Counted from the first letter of the stretch, positions 1 through 8,221 are shown. The stretch is 37,355 nt of DNA from Rhodospirillaceae bacterium (GCA_016792585.1 JAEULB010000160.1:1-37355), one strand, 5' to 3'. Notes: generated by a model from the letters alone, not told the origin. Numbers and translations: made by a program.

Positions 1-633
1 GACCAGATGATGGGATCGAAGCCAGAGACCTATCAGACCTATGCCGCCGACATCCATTCGAGCGGCCAGCACCTGCTCGAGATCATCAACGACATCCTCG
101 ACCTGTCGAAGGCCGAGGGCGGGTATCTCGAGCTTCGCGCCCGCGCCTTCGACGTGCCGAAGATGCTGGACCGCTGTGTCGACACGGTGCGCGAGCTCGC
201 CCGCAAGGTGGACATCGAGATCGCCGTGATCGTCGGCAAGAATCTCCCCGCCCTCTACGGCGAGGAGCGCCGGATCCGCCAGATCGTGCTCAACCTGCTC
301 TCCAACGCCGTGAAGTTCACGCCGGCCGGCGGGTGCATCGGCGTCAGGACGGATTTCACCGCCTCGGGCGATCTGCAGCTGATCGTCGAGGACAGCGGCA
401 TCGGCATGACGAAGAACCAGATCGAGGTGGCGCTGACGCCGTTCCGCCAGGTCGAGAGCCATCTCAGCCGCCGATACGAGGGCGCCGGTCTCGGCCTACC
501 GCTGGCGCGCCGCTTCGCCGAGCTCCACGAGGGCACGCTGGTCATCGACAGCAAGCCGGACGCCGGCACGCGCGTCACCGTGACTTTCCCCAAGGACCGG
601 CTGCGGGCGATCCCGCTTCGACAGGTCGCATAG
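1..633 (+). CDS. Sensor histidine kinase, C-terminal part (5' truncated by window)
   Basis: This is the catalytic end of a membrane or cytosolic two-component sensor kinase that autophosphorylates on a histidine and passes the phosphate to a response regulator. The frame is open from base 1, so the start and the H-box lie upstream of the window; 210 residues are visible. They begin in the second dimerisation helix (HLLEIINDILDLSKAE) and continue into a HATPase_c domain with an N-box (RQIVLNLLSNAVKFTP), a G1 box (DSGIGM), an F-box-like TPFRQVES and a G2 box (EGAGLGLPLARR). The PFRQVES...EGAGLGLPL style is typical of PleC/DivJ-like alphaproteobacterial kinases. No receiver domain follows; translation ends 47 bp before the next gene. 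The sensed signal and the partner are unknown because the N-terminus is missing. Confidence 0.92.
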   Translation, partial: DQMMGSKPETYQTYAADIHSSGQHLLEIINDILDLSKAEGGYLELRARAFDVPKMLDRCVDTVRELARKVDIEIAVIVGKNLPALYGEERRIRQIVLNLLSNAVKFTPAGGCIGVRTDFTASGDLQLIVEDSGIGMTKNQIEVALTPFRQVESHLSRRYEGAGLGLPLARRFAELHEGTLVIDSKPDAGTRVTVTFPKDRLRAIPLRQVA

Positions 634-680
634 CCCCGCTCCCTGGTCTAGCCTCGGCCCCGAAGACGGAGGGCCCCGAG

Positions 681-2543
681 ATGCCGGACATTCCCAACCA
701 GCCCTACGAGGTCGCGGTCGAGGCGGACATCAGGGTCCGGCTCCGCGACGGCGTGAATCTCGCGACCGACGTGCACCGGCCGGCGCGCGATGGTGTGCCC
801 GTCTCTGCCCGCTTCCCGGTGATCCTGGAGCGCACGCCCTACGGCAAGTCGGCGCCGTCGCGGACGGAGTCTCGAGCCCAGATCGCGGCGCACTTCGTCC
901 GACACGGCTACATCGTGATCTACCAGGACTGCCGCGGCCGGCACGGCTCCGAGGGCGAGTTCGTGAAGTACCTCTCCGATGCCGAGGACGGCGCCGACAC
1001 GGTCGCCTGGATCCTGGCCCAGCCCTGGTGCGACGGCCGCATCGGCACGATGGGACTCTCCTATGCCGCGCATACGCAGATGGCGCTCGCGTCGCTCGGC
1101 CCGAAGGGGCTTGCGACGATGGTGCTCGACTGCGGCGGATTTTCGAACGCCTATGCAAGCGCGATCCGCCAGGGCGGCGCCTTCGAGATGCGGCAGGTGA
1201 CCTGGGCCTACAACCAGGCGAAGGAAAGTCCTCCCGCCAAGGCGGACCCGCTGGTGAAGGCCGCGCTCGAGGCCGAGGACATCAAGGCTTGGTTCAAAAG
1301 CTTCCCGTGGAAGCCCGGGCATTCGCCGGTGCGCCACGTGCCGGAATACGAGGCCTATCTCTTCGACCTTTGGAGCCGCGGCACCTTCGATGCGTCCTGG
1401 AAGAAGCCCGGCATCTACGCTGCCGGTTTCTACGAGCGCGTGCCCGACATCGCCCAGATCCATATGTCGAGCTGGTACGACCCCTATGTGCGGACCGCGA
1501 CCGAGAACTTCCTCGGTCTCAGGTCGAAGAAGAAGAAAGCGCCGATCCGCCTGATCATGGGTCCGTGGCTGCACGGCGACCGCAGCTCCTCGTTCTCGGG
1601 CGACGTCGACTTCGGGCCGAGGGCGCCGCTCGACGGCAATCTGGGTCCGAGCTGGCACGAGTTCCGGCGCCGCTGGTTCGACCGCTGGCTCAAGGACCTG
1701 AAGAACGGCGTCGACGACGATCCGCCGGTTCGCCTGTTCCTGATGGGCGGCGGCTCCGGCCGGCGCATCGCCTCGGGCAAGCTCGATCATGGCGGCCGCT
1801 GGCTCTCGGCAACCGACTGGCCGCTGCCCAAGACGAAGTTCACGCCCTACTACCTCCACGGCGACGGAAAACTTGCGCCGAAGAAACAGAAGAAGGGCGC
1901 ATCGGCGCTCTCCTACGACTACGATCCCTCGAAGCCATGTCCGACGATCGGCGGCGCCAACTCGTCGGGGCAGCCGATCTTCGACGGCGGCGCCTTCGAC
2001 CAGCGCGAGGATCCGCGCTTCTTCGGCATCCAGAACCCGGGCCTGCCGCTCGCCGCACGCGCGGACGTGCTGGTGTTCCAGACCGAGCCGCTGCCCGAGG
2101 ACGTCGCGGTGATCGGGCCCATCGCGGTCAAGCTTTGGATCTCGTCGTCCTGCATCGACACCGACTTCACCGCGAAGCTGATCGACGTGCATCCGCCGAC
2201 CGCTGACGATCCGCGCGGCTTCGCGATGAACCTGACCGACGGGATCCTCCGCTGCCGCTACCGGAAATCCTGGACCAAGCCGACGATGATGACGCCCGGC
2301 AGGACCTACGAGATATCAATCGAGCCTTTCGCCACAGCCAACCTGTTCAAGGCGGGCCACCGCATCCGGCTCGACATCTCGTCCAGCAACTTCCCGCGCT
2401 TCGATGCGAACCCGAACACCGGCGAGCCCGAGGGCATGGCGCGGCGCCGCCAGATCGCGACCAACTCGGTCCATGTCGACGCCGCGAAGCCGTCGCATGT
2501 CGTGCTGCCGGTCGTGCCGGTGGCGTCGCTCAGCTTTCTCTGA
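681..2543 (+). CDS. CocE/NonD family hydrolase (X-Pro dipeptidyl-peptidase S15-like)
   Basis: This is a predicted serine hydrolase of 620 residues, of the family that includes cocaine esterase, X-Pro dipeptidyl peptidase and glutaryl-7-ACA acylase. The alpha/beta-hydrolase core carries the nucleophile elbow GLSYAA (Ser127). Asp267 in SSWYDPY and His298 in GPWLHGD match the expected Asp and His of the triad. A C-terminal jelly-roll domain of the PepX_C type (about residues 400-620, with FKAGHRIRLDIS) follows. The ATG at 681 is chosen because GGAGGG lies 7 bases upstream and the family's N-terminal strand begins shortly after it; a longer reading upstream overlaps the kinase and is not protein-like. 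No signal peptide is visible, so it is probably cytosolic. The natural substrate (ester, amide or peptide) cannot be told. Its 3' end overlaps the convergent SHMT-like gene by 14 bp. Confidence 0.9.
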   Translation: MPDIPNQPYEVAVEADIRVRLRDGVNLATDVHRPARDGVPVSARFPVILERTPYGKSAPSRTESRAQIAAHFVRHGYIVIYQDCRGRHGSEGEFVKYLSDAEDGADTVAWILAQPWCDGRIGTMGLSYAAHTQMALASLGPKGLATMVLDCGGFSNAYASAIRQGGAFEMRQVTWAYNQAKESPPAKADPLVKAALEAEDIKAWFKSFPWKPGHSPVRHVPEYEAYLFDLWSRGTFDASWKKPGIYAAGFYERVPDIAQIHMSSWYDPYVRTATENFLGLRSKKKKAPIRLIMGPWLHGDRSSSFSGDVDFGPRAPLDGNLGPSWHEFRRRWFDRWLKDLKNGVDDDPPVRLFLMGGGSGRRIASGKLDHGGRWLSATDWPLPKTKFTPYYLHGDGKLAPKKQKKGASALSYDYDPSKPCPTIGGANSSGQPIFDGGAFDQREDPRFFGIQNPGLPLAARADVLVFQTEPLPEDVAVIGPIAVKLWISSSCIDTDFTAKLIDVHPPTADDPRGFAMNLTDGILRCRYRKSWTKPTMMTPGRTYEISIEPFATANLFKAGHRIRLDISSSNFPRFDANPNTGEPEGMARRRQIATNSVHVDAAKPSHVVLPVVPVASLSFL

Positions 2544-3867
2544 CGTAACGGATCGTCTGGAAGGCGCGGCGGAACTCGATCACGTCGCCCTTCACCTGCT
2601 CGGGCTTTTCGTTGCCCTTGAGCACACGCGCCAGGAAACGCGCAACCTGCGGCATCTCCTTCGGCGTCAGGCCGAAGCGCGTGACCTCCTGGGTCCCGAT
2701 CCGGATCCCGTTGAGATCGCCATCGACAGCCTGGATCGGCAGGCCGATGCCGCAGAGCAGCACGTTGGCCTTGGCCAGGTGCTTGGACGCCGTCTGCCCG
2801 CCGCCGAACGGTGCCGCGTGCAGCGCCAGGTGATGACTTTCCGTATGGCCTCGCCCGGCGACGCCGTGAACCGGCAAGCCTTCGGCCGCCATCGCTTCGC
2901 CCAGCGCGTGCGCGTTGGCGATGCACATCTCGGCGTAGGCCTGGCCATGCTCCAGAAGATCGAGGACCGACATCGCCAGCGCCGCGGTCTTGCCGAGGTC
3001 GAAGTTCGCGGTCAGGCCCGGATAGGCGATCTTATCGATCGTCTCGGCAAGGCCCTGCTCGGTCGTCATCACCAGGCCGGACGGAGGGCCGCCGAACGCC
3101 TTGTAGGTCGAGCAGGTCATCAGATGCGCGCCCTCGGCGAGCGGCTGCTGGAAGCGCCCGCCGGCGATCAGGCCCGCCATATGCGCCGCGTCGTAGAGCA
3201 CGAGTGCGCCGATCTCGTCGGCGATCCCACGCACGCCCGCAACATCGTAAGGAAAGAGGCAGAGCGAGCCCGCGACCGTGATGACCTTGGGCTTCAGGCG
3301 CTTCGCCTCCGAGCGAAGCCGGTCGAGGTCGATCGCCATCCTGGCGGCGTCGTAAGGCACCGGATGGATGTCGAGCCCGTAGAGTCCGGCGGCACCCGCC
3401 TTGTGGTGCGTGACATGCCCGCCCATCTCCGGCGGAAACGCCATGATGCGGTCACCGGGCGCGCAGGTCGCCATGAAGACGTAGAGGTTGGCGAGCGCGC
3501 CGGAGCCGACGCGGATCTCGGCGAAGGGCGCCTTGAACAGCCGGCGCACCAGACCGTCAGCGACGATCTCGATCCGCTCGGCATATTCCATGCCCATCTC
3601 GTACTTGTCGCCGGGATAGCCCAGCGACGGGCGGTTGCCGAGCGAGCGGCCGAGCAAAGCCGCCGCGCGCGGGTTCATCACGTTGGTGCCGGCATTGAGG
3701 CCGATTGTCTCGACGTCCATGTGACGCTCATGCGCGTCGACCAGCGCATGCAGGCCGGCATCGATGTCGGCAAGCTCGCCTTTGAGGTACTCCGCCTCGG
3801 CATCGGCGATCGCCTGGCGGCAGTCGGCCGGCAGCCACGGCTTCGGATGATCGTGCCTGGTGTCCAT
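2530..3867 (-). CDS. Divergent serine hydroxymethyltransferase-like PLP enzyme
   Basis: This is a fold-type I PLP enzyme of 445 residues, of SHMT-family length and order. The PLP lysine is Lys256 in TCSTYKAFGG. Asp226 and His229 (YDAAHMAG) fit the cofactor-ring Asp and His, and the arginine in EVTRFGL fits the substrate-carboxylate Arg. Several residues of canonical SHMT are replaced. Where SHMT reads YAEGYPGKRYYGG this protein reads PSLGYPGDKYEMG, so the E. coli Tyr55, Glu57 and Tyr65 positions are Pro80, Leu82 and Glu90, and the His before the PLP Lys is Tyr. It may therefore not do folate-dependent serine/glycine interconversion; aldol cleavage or alpha-methylserine chemistry are alternatives (inference). 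The ATG at 3867 lies 5 bp after the sterol desaturase-like gene, with AGGAG close upstream, which suggests an operon with it and with the histidine phosphatase. Confidence 0.85.
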   Translation of the reverse strand: MDTRHDHPKPWLPADCRQAIADAEAEYLKGELADIDAGLHALVDAHERHMDVETIGLNAGTNVMNPRAAALLGRSLGNRPSLGYPGDKYEMGMEYAERIEIVADGLVRRLFKAPFAEIRVGSGALANLYVFMATCAPGDRIMAFPPEMGGHVTHHKAGAAGLYGLDIHPVPYDAARMAIDLDRLRSEAKRLKPKVITVAGSLCLFPYDVAGVRGIADEIGALVLYDAAHMAGLIAGGRFQQPLAEGAHLMTCSTYKAFGGPPSGLVMTTEQGLAETIDKIAYPGLTANFDLGKTAALAMSVLDLLEHGQAYAEMCIANAHALGEAMAAEGLPVHGVAGRGHTESHHLALHAAPFGGGQTASKHLAKANVLLCGIGLPIQAVDGDLNGIRIGTQEVTRFGLTPKEMPQVARFLARVLKGNEKPEQVKGDVIEFRRAFQTIRYVRES

Positions 3868-3872
3868 CGCTC

Positions 3873-4694
3873 CTACCTGCCCGGCGGTCCAATGACGATA
3901 TGAAGCCTCTCCCGCCACGAGCCTGCCCGCGCCAGGTCGCGGCCCATCGCGATCCATTCGTGGAGCGCGACGAAGATCGGATTGTAGGAGCCGAGCGGCG
4001 TGACCAGGCCGTAGCGGCAGGGCACGTCGTCGCGCTCGGCGACGAAGGTGCCGAACATCCGGTCGAAGACGATCAGCACGCCGCCGTAATTGGCATCGAT
4101 GTATTCCGGGTTCGCCGCGTGGTGGACACGGTGATGCGAGGGCGTGTTCAGCACGTATTCGAGCCAGCCCAGCTTCGGGATCCAGGTCGCGTGCAGCCAG
4201 AACTGATAGAGCAGGTTCAGCGACAGCGCGGCTATGACCGCGTTCGCCGGAAATCCAAGCCAGATCATCGGCGTATAGAAAAGCAGCGTGCCGCTGGTCC
4301 GGCCGGTAAAGCCGAAGCGATAGGCGGCGGAGAGGTTCAGCTGGTTCGGCGAGTGATGCACCGCATGCGTCGCCCAGAACCACCGCATCCGATGGCTGCA
4401 GCGATGGAACCAATAATAGAAGAACTCCATGCCGAGGAAGAGGACCGCGAAGGCGAGGATGCCGTCGAGCGGTATCGTCGTCAGCCGGTTGTCCCAGGCC
4501 CAGAGGAAGACCGGTGCCGCGAGGCTGAGCGGCAGCATGTAGACCACCTCGCGCAGCGACACGTCGAACAGCGAGACGAAATAGGCCCTCCAGTCGTAGT
4601 CGTGCCTGGCGACCCAGGTGAGGACGAGGCCCTCCAGCGTCGCCAGCGCGACCACGATCGGAACGAAGAAGAAATAGACCCGCATCGGGGTCAT
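3873..4694 (-). CDS. Sterol desaturase / fatty acid hydroxylase family membrane protein
   Basis: This is an integral-membrane di-iron oxygenase of 273 residues. The family hydroxylates or desaturates lipids such as sterols, carotenoids, fatty acids and ether lipids. The histidine clusters are HRCSH (97-101), HAVHH (110-114), His168 and HHRVHH (187-192), which together supply the usual eight iron ligands. Hydrophobic segments at about 6-28, 50-67, 80-96 and 140-165 fit a four-helix arrangement. The first ATG (4694) has GGGGAG only 1-2 bases upstream, whereas the second ATG, at 4685 (Met4), is about 10 bases from it, so the real start may be Met4. The gene lies 6 bp after the histidine phosphatase gene and 5 bp before the SHMT-like gene. 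The substrate is not predictable from the sequence. Confidence 0.92.
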   Translation of the reverse strand: MTPMRVYFFFVPIVVALATLEGLVLTWVARHDYDWRAYFVSLFDVSLREVVYMLPLSLAAPVFLWAWDNRLTTIPLDGILAFAVLFLGMEFFYYWFHRCSHRMRWFWATHAVHHSPNQLNLSAAYRFGFTGRTSGTLLFYTPMIWLGFPANAVIAALSLNLLYQFWLHATWIPKLGWLEYVLNTPSHHRVHHAANPEYIDANYGGVLIVFDRMFGTFVAERDDVPCRYGLVTPLGSYNPIFVALHEWIAMGRDLARAGSWRERLHIVIGPPGR

Positions 4695-4700
4695 TCTCCC

Positions 4701-5264
4701 CTAGAGCGGCACGATCCGCCAGGGCTGCCCGGGTTTCGCCGGCGGCTCGCAGAGCATCGGCTCGGCGTTACGGCCGCTGAAGGCCGGCGGATGCCCGAGC
4801 ACCTCGCGCAGCACCCGCCAGACGCCGCCATGGGAGACCACGGCGACCCGCTGGCCGCCCGCGATCGCAGCGGTCATCGCTGCGCGCACGCGCAAGCCGA
4901 ACTCGACGAAGGTCTCCGCCCCCTCCGGCCCCTCCCCCCGGCTCCAGGCATCCGCCCAGCCGAAGTCGCCGGGCGGAGTCACCTGCCCTTCCATCGCGCC
5001 CCACCGGCACTCCATGAGGTTGGGGTCTACCGACAGCGGCGCGCCGTTCCTGGACGCGATGATCGCCGCGGTGTCGCGGGCGCGGATCAGCGGGCTATGG
5101 ACAATGCGCGCGATCGAGACACCGGCGAGCGCGGCGGCGGCGATCTCCGCCTGCCGTCGTCCTTCGGCATTGAGCGGCACGTCGGTGTGGCCCGCGATCC
5201 GGTGCTCGCGGTTGAAGTCGGTCTCGCCGTGGCGGATGAAGTAGAAGGAATGGGCCGGCAGCAT
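4701..5264 (-). CDS. Histidine phosphatase family protein (phosphoglycerate mutase-like)
   Basis: This is a cytosolic branch-1 histidine phosphatase of 187 residues. The RHGETDFN motif holds the phospho-accepting His12 with Arg11. Arg61 in SPLIRARDT, Glu85 in LMECRWGAMEG and His145 in VVSHGGVWR complete the phosphate pocket. The short length and the ECRWGAMEG sequence favour a broad or small-molecule phosphatase (CobC/GpmB type) over a true glycolytic mutase. No cobalamin genes are nearby, so a CobC role is not supported. The ATG at 5264 is 17 bp downstream of the diguanylate cyclase stop, and the gene is followed closely by the desaturase-like gene, consistent with one minus-strand transcript. 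Confidence 0.9.
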   Translation of the reverse strand: MLPAHSFYFIRHGETDFNREHRIAGHTDVPLNAEGRRQAEIAAAALAGVSIARIVHSPLIRARDTAAIIASRNGAPLSVDPNLMECRWGAMEGQVTPPGDFGWADAWSRGEGPEGAETFVEFGLRVRAAMTAAIAGGQRVAVVSHGGVWRVLREVLGHPPAFSGRNAEPMLCEPPAKPGQPWRIVPL

Positions 5265-5281
5265 CGCCGACCCGTAGCCGG

Positions 5282-6220
5282 TCAGGCGGCCGGCTGCAAC
5301 GGTGCCGGCGAGGTCGCGACCTCGACGCGGTTCCGCCCATTGGCCTTGGCGCGATAAAGCGCCATGTCGGCCCGGCGCAGCAGCGAGGCGAGGTCGGCAT
5401 CGGCCGCGGTGTATTCGGCGATCCCGACCGAGATGGTGACGTGGACCCGCTCGCCGGCGTCGAGGATCACCGGCGTGTCGGCGACGGCGCGGCGCAGCCG
5501 CTCGCCGAGGGTGGAGCCGCCATCGAGCGCGGTCTCCGGCGTCAACACCAGGAATTCCTCGCCGCCCCAGCGGCCGATCAGGTCGGAGGCCCTGACCAGG
5601 ATCTGGCAGCGCCGAGCGACCTCGCGCAGCACCTGATCGCCCGCAGGATGGCCGTGGGTGTCGTTGACCTTCTTGAAGTGATCGACGTCGAACAGCAGCA
5701 GCGACAGCGGACGGCCGTAGCGCGAGACGCGGAAGAGCTCGGTCTCCGCCAGCTGCTCGACGTGACCGCGGGTGGCGACGCCGGTGAGCCGGTCGCGGTT
5801 GGCGCCGCGCCTGAGTTCGCGCTCGCGCGCCTTGCGCTCCGCGATGTCGCGGACCGTCAGGCTGAACGTGGTCTCGCCATGGGCGACACGGCCGCTGGTC
5901 ACCTCGATCGGAACCAGGCCGCCATCGGCGCGGCGCCCGACAAGCTCGACGGTGGCACTCGGCGCGGACGGATCGGCCGGCAGAAGCGTGCGGGACAGGT
6001 ATTCCGAGAAGCCGCGGCTCCGCTGGTCGACCATCAGCGCCAGGCAGTCGCGGCCGATCAGCTGCGGGACCGGGATGCCAAAAATCTGCTCCGCGGCGCG
6101 ATTGGCGCCGGTCACGGTCCCGCGTGGCCCGACGAGCAGGACGCCGTCGCGGAGCGAGTCCAGGACGGCCTGCAATCCGGCGACGACGAGAACGGTTTCA
6201 CGAGCGATGGGCGGCTGCAC
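5282..6220 (-). CDS. PAS-GGDEF diguanylate cyclase
   Basis: This enzyme makes cyclic di-GMP from two GTP. A PAS domain occupies about residues 10-130 (GVLLVGPRGTVTGANRAAEQIFG; ends with RDIAERK), and a GGDEF domain occupies about 150-300. The active-site motif is GGEEF, preceded by RASD at the normal 5-residue distance, so an inhibitory I-site (RxxD) is present. DVDHFKKVND and DTHGHPAGDQVL are the usual metal- and guanine-binding segments. No EAL domain and no membrane segment are seen. There are two candidate GTG starts: 6229 overlaps the only Shine-Dalgarno-like AAAGG, while 6220 sits 8 bases after it, so 6220 is preferred. A perfect 7-bp inverted repeat lies just upstream (6241-6257). The genes downstream do not reveal the output of this cyclase. 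Confidence 0.93.
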   Translation of the reverse strand: MQPPIARETVLVVAGLQAVLDSLRDGVLLVGPRGTVTGANRAAEQIFGIPVPQLIGRDCLALMVDQRSRGFSEYLSRTLLPADPSAPSATVELVGRRADGGLVPIEVTSGRVAHGETTFSLTVRDIAERKARERELRRGANRDRLTGVATRGHVEQLAETELFRVSRYGRPLSLLLFDVDHFKKVNDTHGHPAGDQVLREVARRCQILVRASDLIGRWGGEEFLVLTPETALDGGSTLGERLRRAVADTPVILDAGERVHVTISVGIAEYTAADADLASLLRRADMALYRAKANGRNRVEVATSPAPLQPAA

Positions 6221-6240
6221 GGACGGCACCTTTGTTGACT

Positions 6241-6257
6241 TCCGGCACTCTGCCGGA
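6241..6257 (-). repeat. Inverted repeat in the leader of the diguanylate cyclase gene
   Basis: TCCGGCA-CTC-TGCCGGA forms a perfect 7-bp stem with a 3-base loop, extendable by two pairs, in the 97-bp gap between the YheT-like hydrolase stop and the cyclase start. No T-run follows on either strand, so it is not a good intrinsic terminator. It could be an operator or an mRNA hairpin about 20 bases before the GTG start. The rest of the gap shows no gene. Confidence 0.5.
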
Positions 6258-6317
6258 GGCTCATTAACAGCCGGTTACCGCACCCGATCCGTGATCCGCG
6301 TCACACCGGAAATCGGC

Positions 6318-7253
6318 TTAAAATCCAGCAAAAAACTGCGCTATTGCGCGGTCGTGCCAGGCGACCTTGGAGGCTGCGCCATGGAAGCCGACATGGCCGC
6401 CGGCGCCGAACAGCGGCGTCAGCCTTGGATTCGCTGGCCAATCGACCGCGTCGTAGGCCGACATCGGGATCCAGGGATCGTTGGTCGCCTGGACGATCAG
6501 GGTCGGAACGGCGATCCGGGGAAGGAACTGCACCGCCGAGGAACGGGCGTAATAGTCGGCGGCCGAGGCGAAGCCGTTGCGGGGCGCGACGTAGCGGTCG
6601 TCGAACTCGGTCACGGTCCGCGCCGACGCGACCGCCTCGCGTTCGGCGTCGTTGATCGGGCCCGACAGCGCTTCCTCCCGCATCTTGGCGAGCAGCCAGG
6701 ATTGGTAGATCCGGTTCCGGGGCGCGGTCAGGGTCGCGGACGCCTCGGCGAGATCGATCGGCGCCGAAACCGAAGCCGCCGCGCGGACTGAAGGCACCGC
6801 GCCCTCGCCCATGAACTTGAGCAGCATGTTGCCGCCGAGCGAATAGCCGACGAGCGCCAGGCCATTCTCGGTCAGCGCCTTCGGCAACCGTCCCAGCGCC
6901 AGGCGCAGATCCTCGGAGCGGCCGGCATGATACTGGCCGCGGCAGCGCGGCTGCGACGGGCCCGCGCCACGCAGATTGAGCCGCAGCACGGGAAGTCCCG
7001 CGTCGAGCAGATGCGCCGCGGTCGCCTGCACATAGTGCGACTCCTCGGTCCCGGCGAGGCCATGGATCAGCACTACAAGCGGCTTCGTTCCTTCATGCGC
7101 ATGCCACGTCGCGCCGAGCGCGTCGCCGTCGCCGAGATCGAGCCAGAGGCGATCGCCCGCCGGCAGCGCGTGACGCGGACGGACGAGCTGGTTTCGGATC
7201 GTCTGAAGATGGCCGCCGATCCACGGCCAGCGCGGCCGGAACGGCTCGATCAT
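6318..7253 (-). CDS. YheT-type alpha/beta hydrolase
   Basis: This is a hydrolase of 311 residues in the YheT/UPF0017 family, recognised by the N-terminal signature WIGGHLQTIRNQ (residues 11-22). The nucleophile elbow is GYSLGG (Ser138), the oxyanion region is LIHGLAG, the probable catalytic Asp is in QATNDPWIP and the His is in GAGGHVGF. No signal peptide is present. Family members are esterases or lipase-like enzymes of largely unknown substrate. Its ATG overlaps the stop of the upstream hydrolase gene as ATGA, so the two are probably translationally coupled. Confidence 0.9.
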   Translation of the reverse strand: MIEPFRPRWPWIGGHLQTIRNQLVRPRHALPAGDRLWLDLGDGDALGATWHAHEGTKPLVVLIHGLAGTEESHYVQATAAHLLDAGLPVLRLNLRGAGPSQPRCRGQYHAGRSEDLRLALGRLPKALTENGLALVGYSLGGNMLLKFMGEGAVPSVRAAASVSAPIDLAEASATLTAPRNRIYQSWLLAKMREEALSGPINDAEREAVASARTVTEFDDRYVAPRNGFASAADYYARSSAVQFLPRIAVPTLIVQATNDPWIPMSAYDAVDWPANPRLTPLFGAGGHVGFHGAASKVAWHDRAIAQFFAGF

Positions 7254-8146
7254 GCGCGCTTCGGCGCCGGCCTGTCCTCTTTGGCGTCGTCTTCCTCGTC
7301 GCCGAAGGTGATGAACTCGCGCAGCAGCGCCACCTGGTCCTCGCTCATCAGCGCCGGTGCGTGGCCGACGCCCTTGATCTCGACGACCTGGGCCTTGGGT
7401 CCGGTCTTCGCCATCCGGTCGGCAGTCGCGCGCGAGAGAAGCTTGCTCCTCTCGCCGCGAAGCAGCAGCACGGGACAGGTGATCTGCTCCCAGAGATCCC
7501 AGCTCGCCGGCGGCGCCTTCTCGGGCGGCGTCTTGAACGGCAGCCCGATCGCCGGATCATAGTGGAGGCCGTAGCCGCCCTCGGGATGGCGCATGACGCT
7601 GTGAGTCGTCATCTCGCTCCACTGCGCGTCGGTCAGGTCGCCGAAATCGGCATGCACCTTCTTCAGGTACTCGGCGACCTCGCCGAGTCGCTTGAAGCGC
7701 GGGTCCTGGCCGACATAGGCCGCGATCCCGCGGATGCCCTCGAGCTCAAGCTGCGGGCCGATGTCGTTGAGCACCAGCCGGCGAATCAGCTCCGGCCGCT
7801 CGGCCGCGAGACGCATGCCGATCAGGCCGCCGAGCGAGGTGCCGACCCAGTCGATTCCCTCGAATCCCAGGTGGTCGAGCAGCCCCGACATGTGGGCGAC
7901 GTAGGTGTCGAGGTTGTAGAGCTTCTTGTCGGTGATCCAGCCCGAGCGGCCGCGGCCGACCAGGTCCGGGCAGACAATGCGGCGCAGCTTCGACAGGCCT
8001 TTCGCGACCTCGTCGAAGTCGCGGCCCTGGCGCGTGAGACCGTGGACGCAGACCACCCGTTTCGGGTGCATTCTCGGTCCCCAGTCGAAGTAGTTGAGTC
8101 GGACCGTCTCGCCCGGCCCGAAGGCTGCCCAGCTTCCGTCGATCAT
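7250..8146 (-). CDS. Alpha/beta fold hydrolase with unusual catalytic-acid position
   Basis: This is a cytosolic alpha/beta hydrolase of 298 residues. CVHGLTRQGRDF is the oxyanion-hole segment, GTSLGG holds the nucleophile Ser104, and GVGHAPAL holds the catalytic His. In related proteins the strand-7 motif usually reads LLRGxxSDLLS, the Asp being the expected catalytic acid. Here it reads LLRGERSKLLS, with Lys at that place, so either the adjacent Glu serves as the acid or activity is altered. The C-terminus ends in a charged tail (DEEDDAKEDRPAPKRA). It is the first gene of a minus-strand run and overlaps the YheT-like gene by 4 bp. The substrate is unknown. Confidence 0.87.
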   Translation of the reverse strand: MIDGSWAAFGPGETVRLNYFDWGPRMHPKRVVCVHGLTRQGRDFDEVAKGLSKLRRIVCPDLVGRGRSGWITDKKLYNLDTYVAHMSGLLDHLGFEGIDWVGTSLGGLIGMRLAAERPELIRRLVLNDIGPQLELEGIRGIAAYVGQDPRFKRLGEVAEYLKKVHADFGDLTDAQWSEMTTHSVMRHPEGGYGLHYDPAIGLPFKTPPEKAPPASWDLWEQITCPVLLLRGERSKLLSRATADRMAKTGPKAQVVEIKGVGHAPALMSEDQVALLREFITFGDEEDDAKEDRPAPKRA

Positions 8147-8192
8147 GGCGCTGAGGCTACATGCAGCCGGCGGAGCGCGTCCACTCCGGGCC

Positions 8193-8221
8193 TTGAGAGG
8201 CTTCTGGGCATCGGATAGTGT
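8193..8221 (+). promoter_or_regulatory. Possible sigma-70-type promoter for the NYN-UDG-M14 genes
   Basis: TTGAGA (8193-8198), a 17-base spacer and TAGTGT (8216-8221) lie in the 126-bp divergent gap upstream of the NYN gene. The -35 hexamer matches the consensus at 5 of 6 positions, but the -10 at only 3 of 6. The implied leader would be about 45 bases. This is a visual call. Confidence 0.3.

Noticed and set aside
333..680. Upstream extension of the CocE-like gene
   Set aside because: It overlaps the kinase, is Arg/His-rich and not family-like, and the ATG at 681 has a good Shine-Dalgarno.
4701..5264. CobC (alpha-ribazole phosphatase) assignment
   Set aside because: The motifs fit the superfamily only; there are no cobalamin genes nearby.
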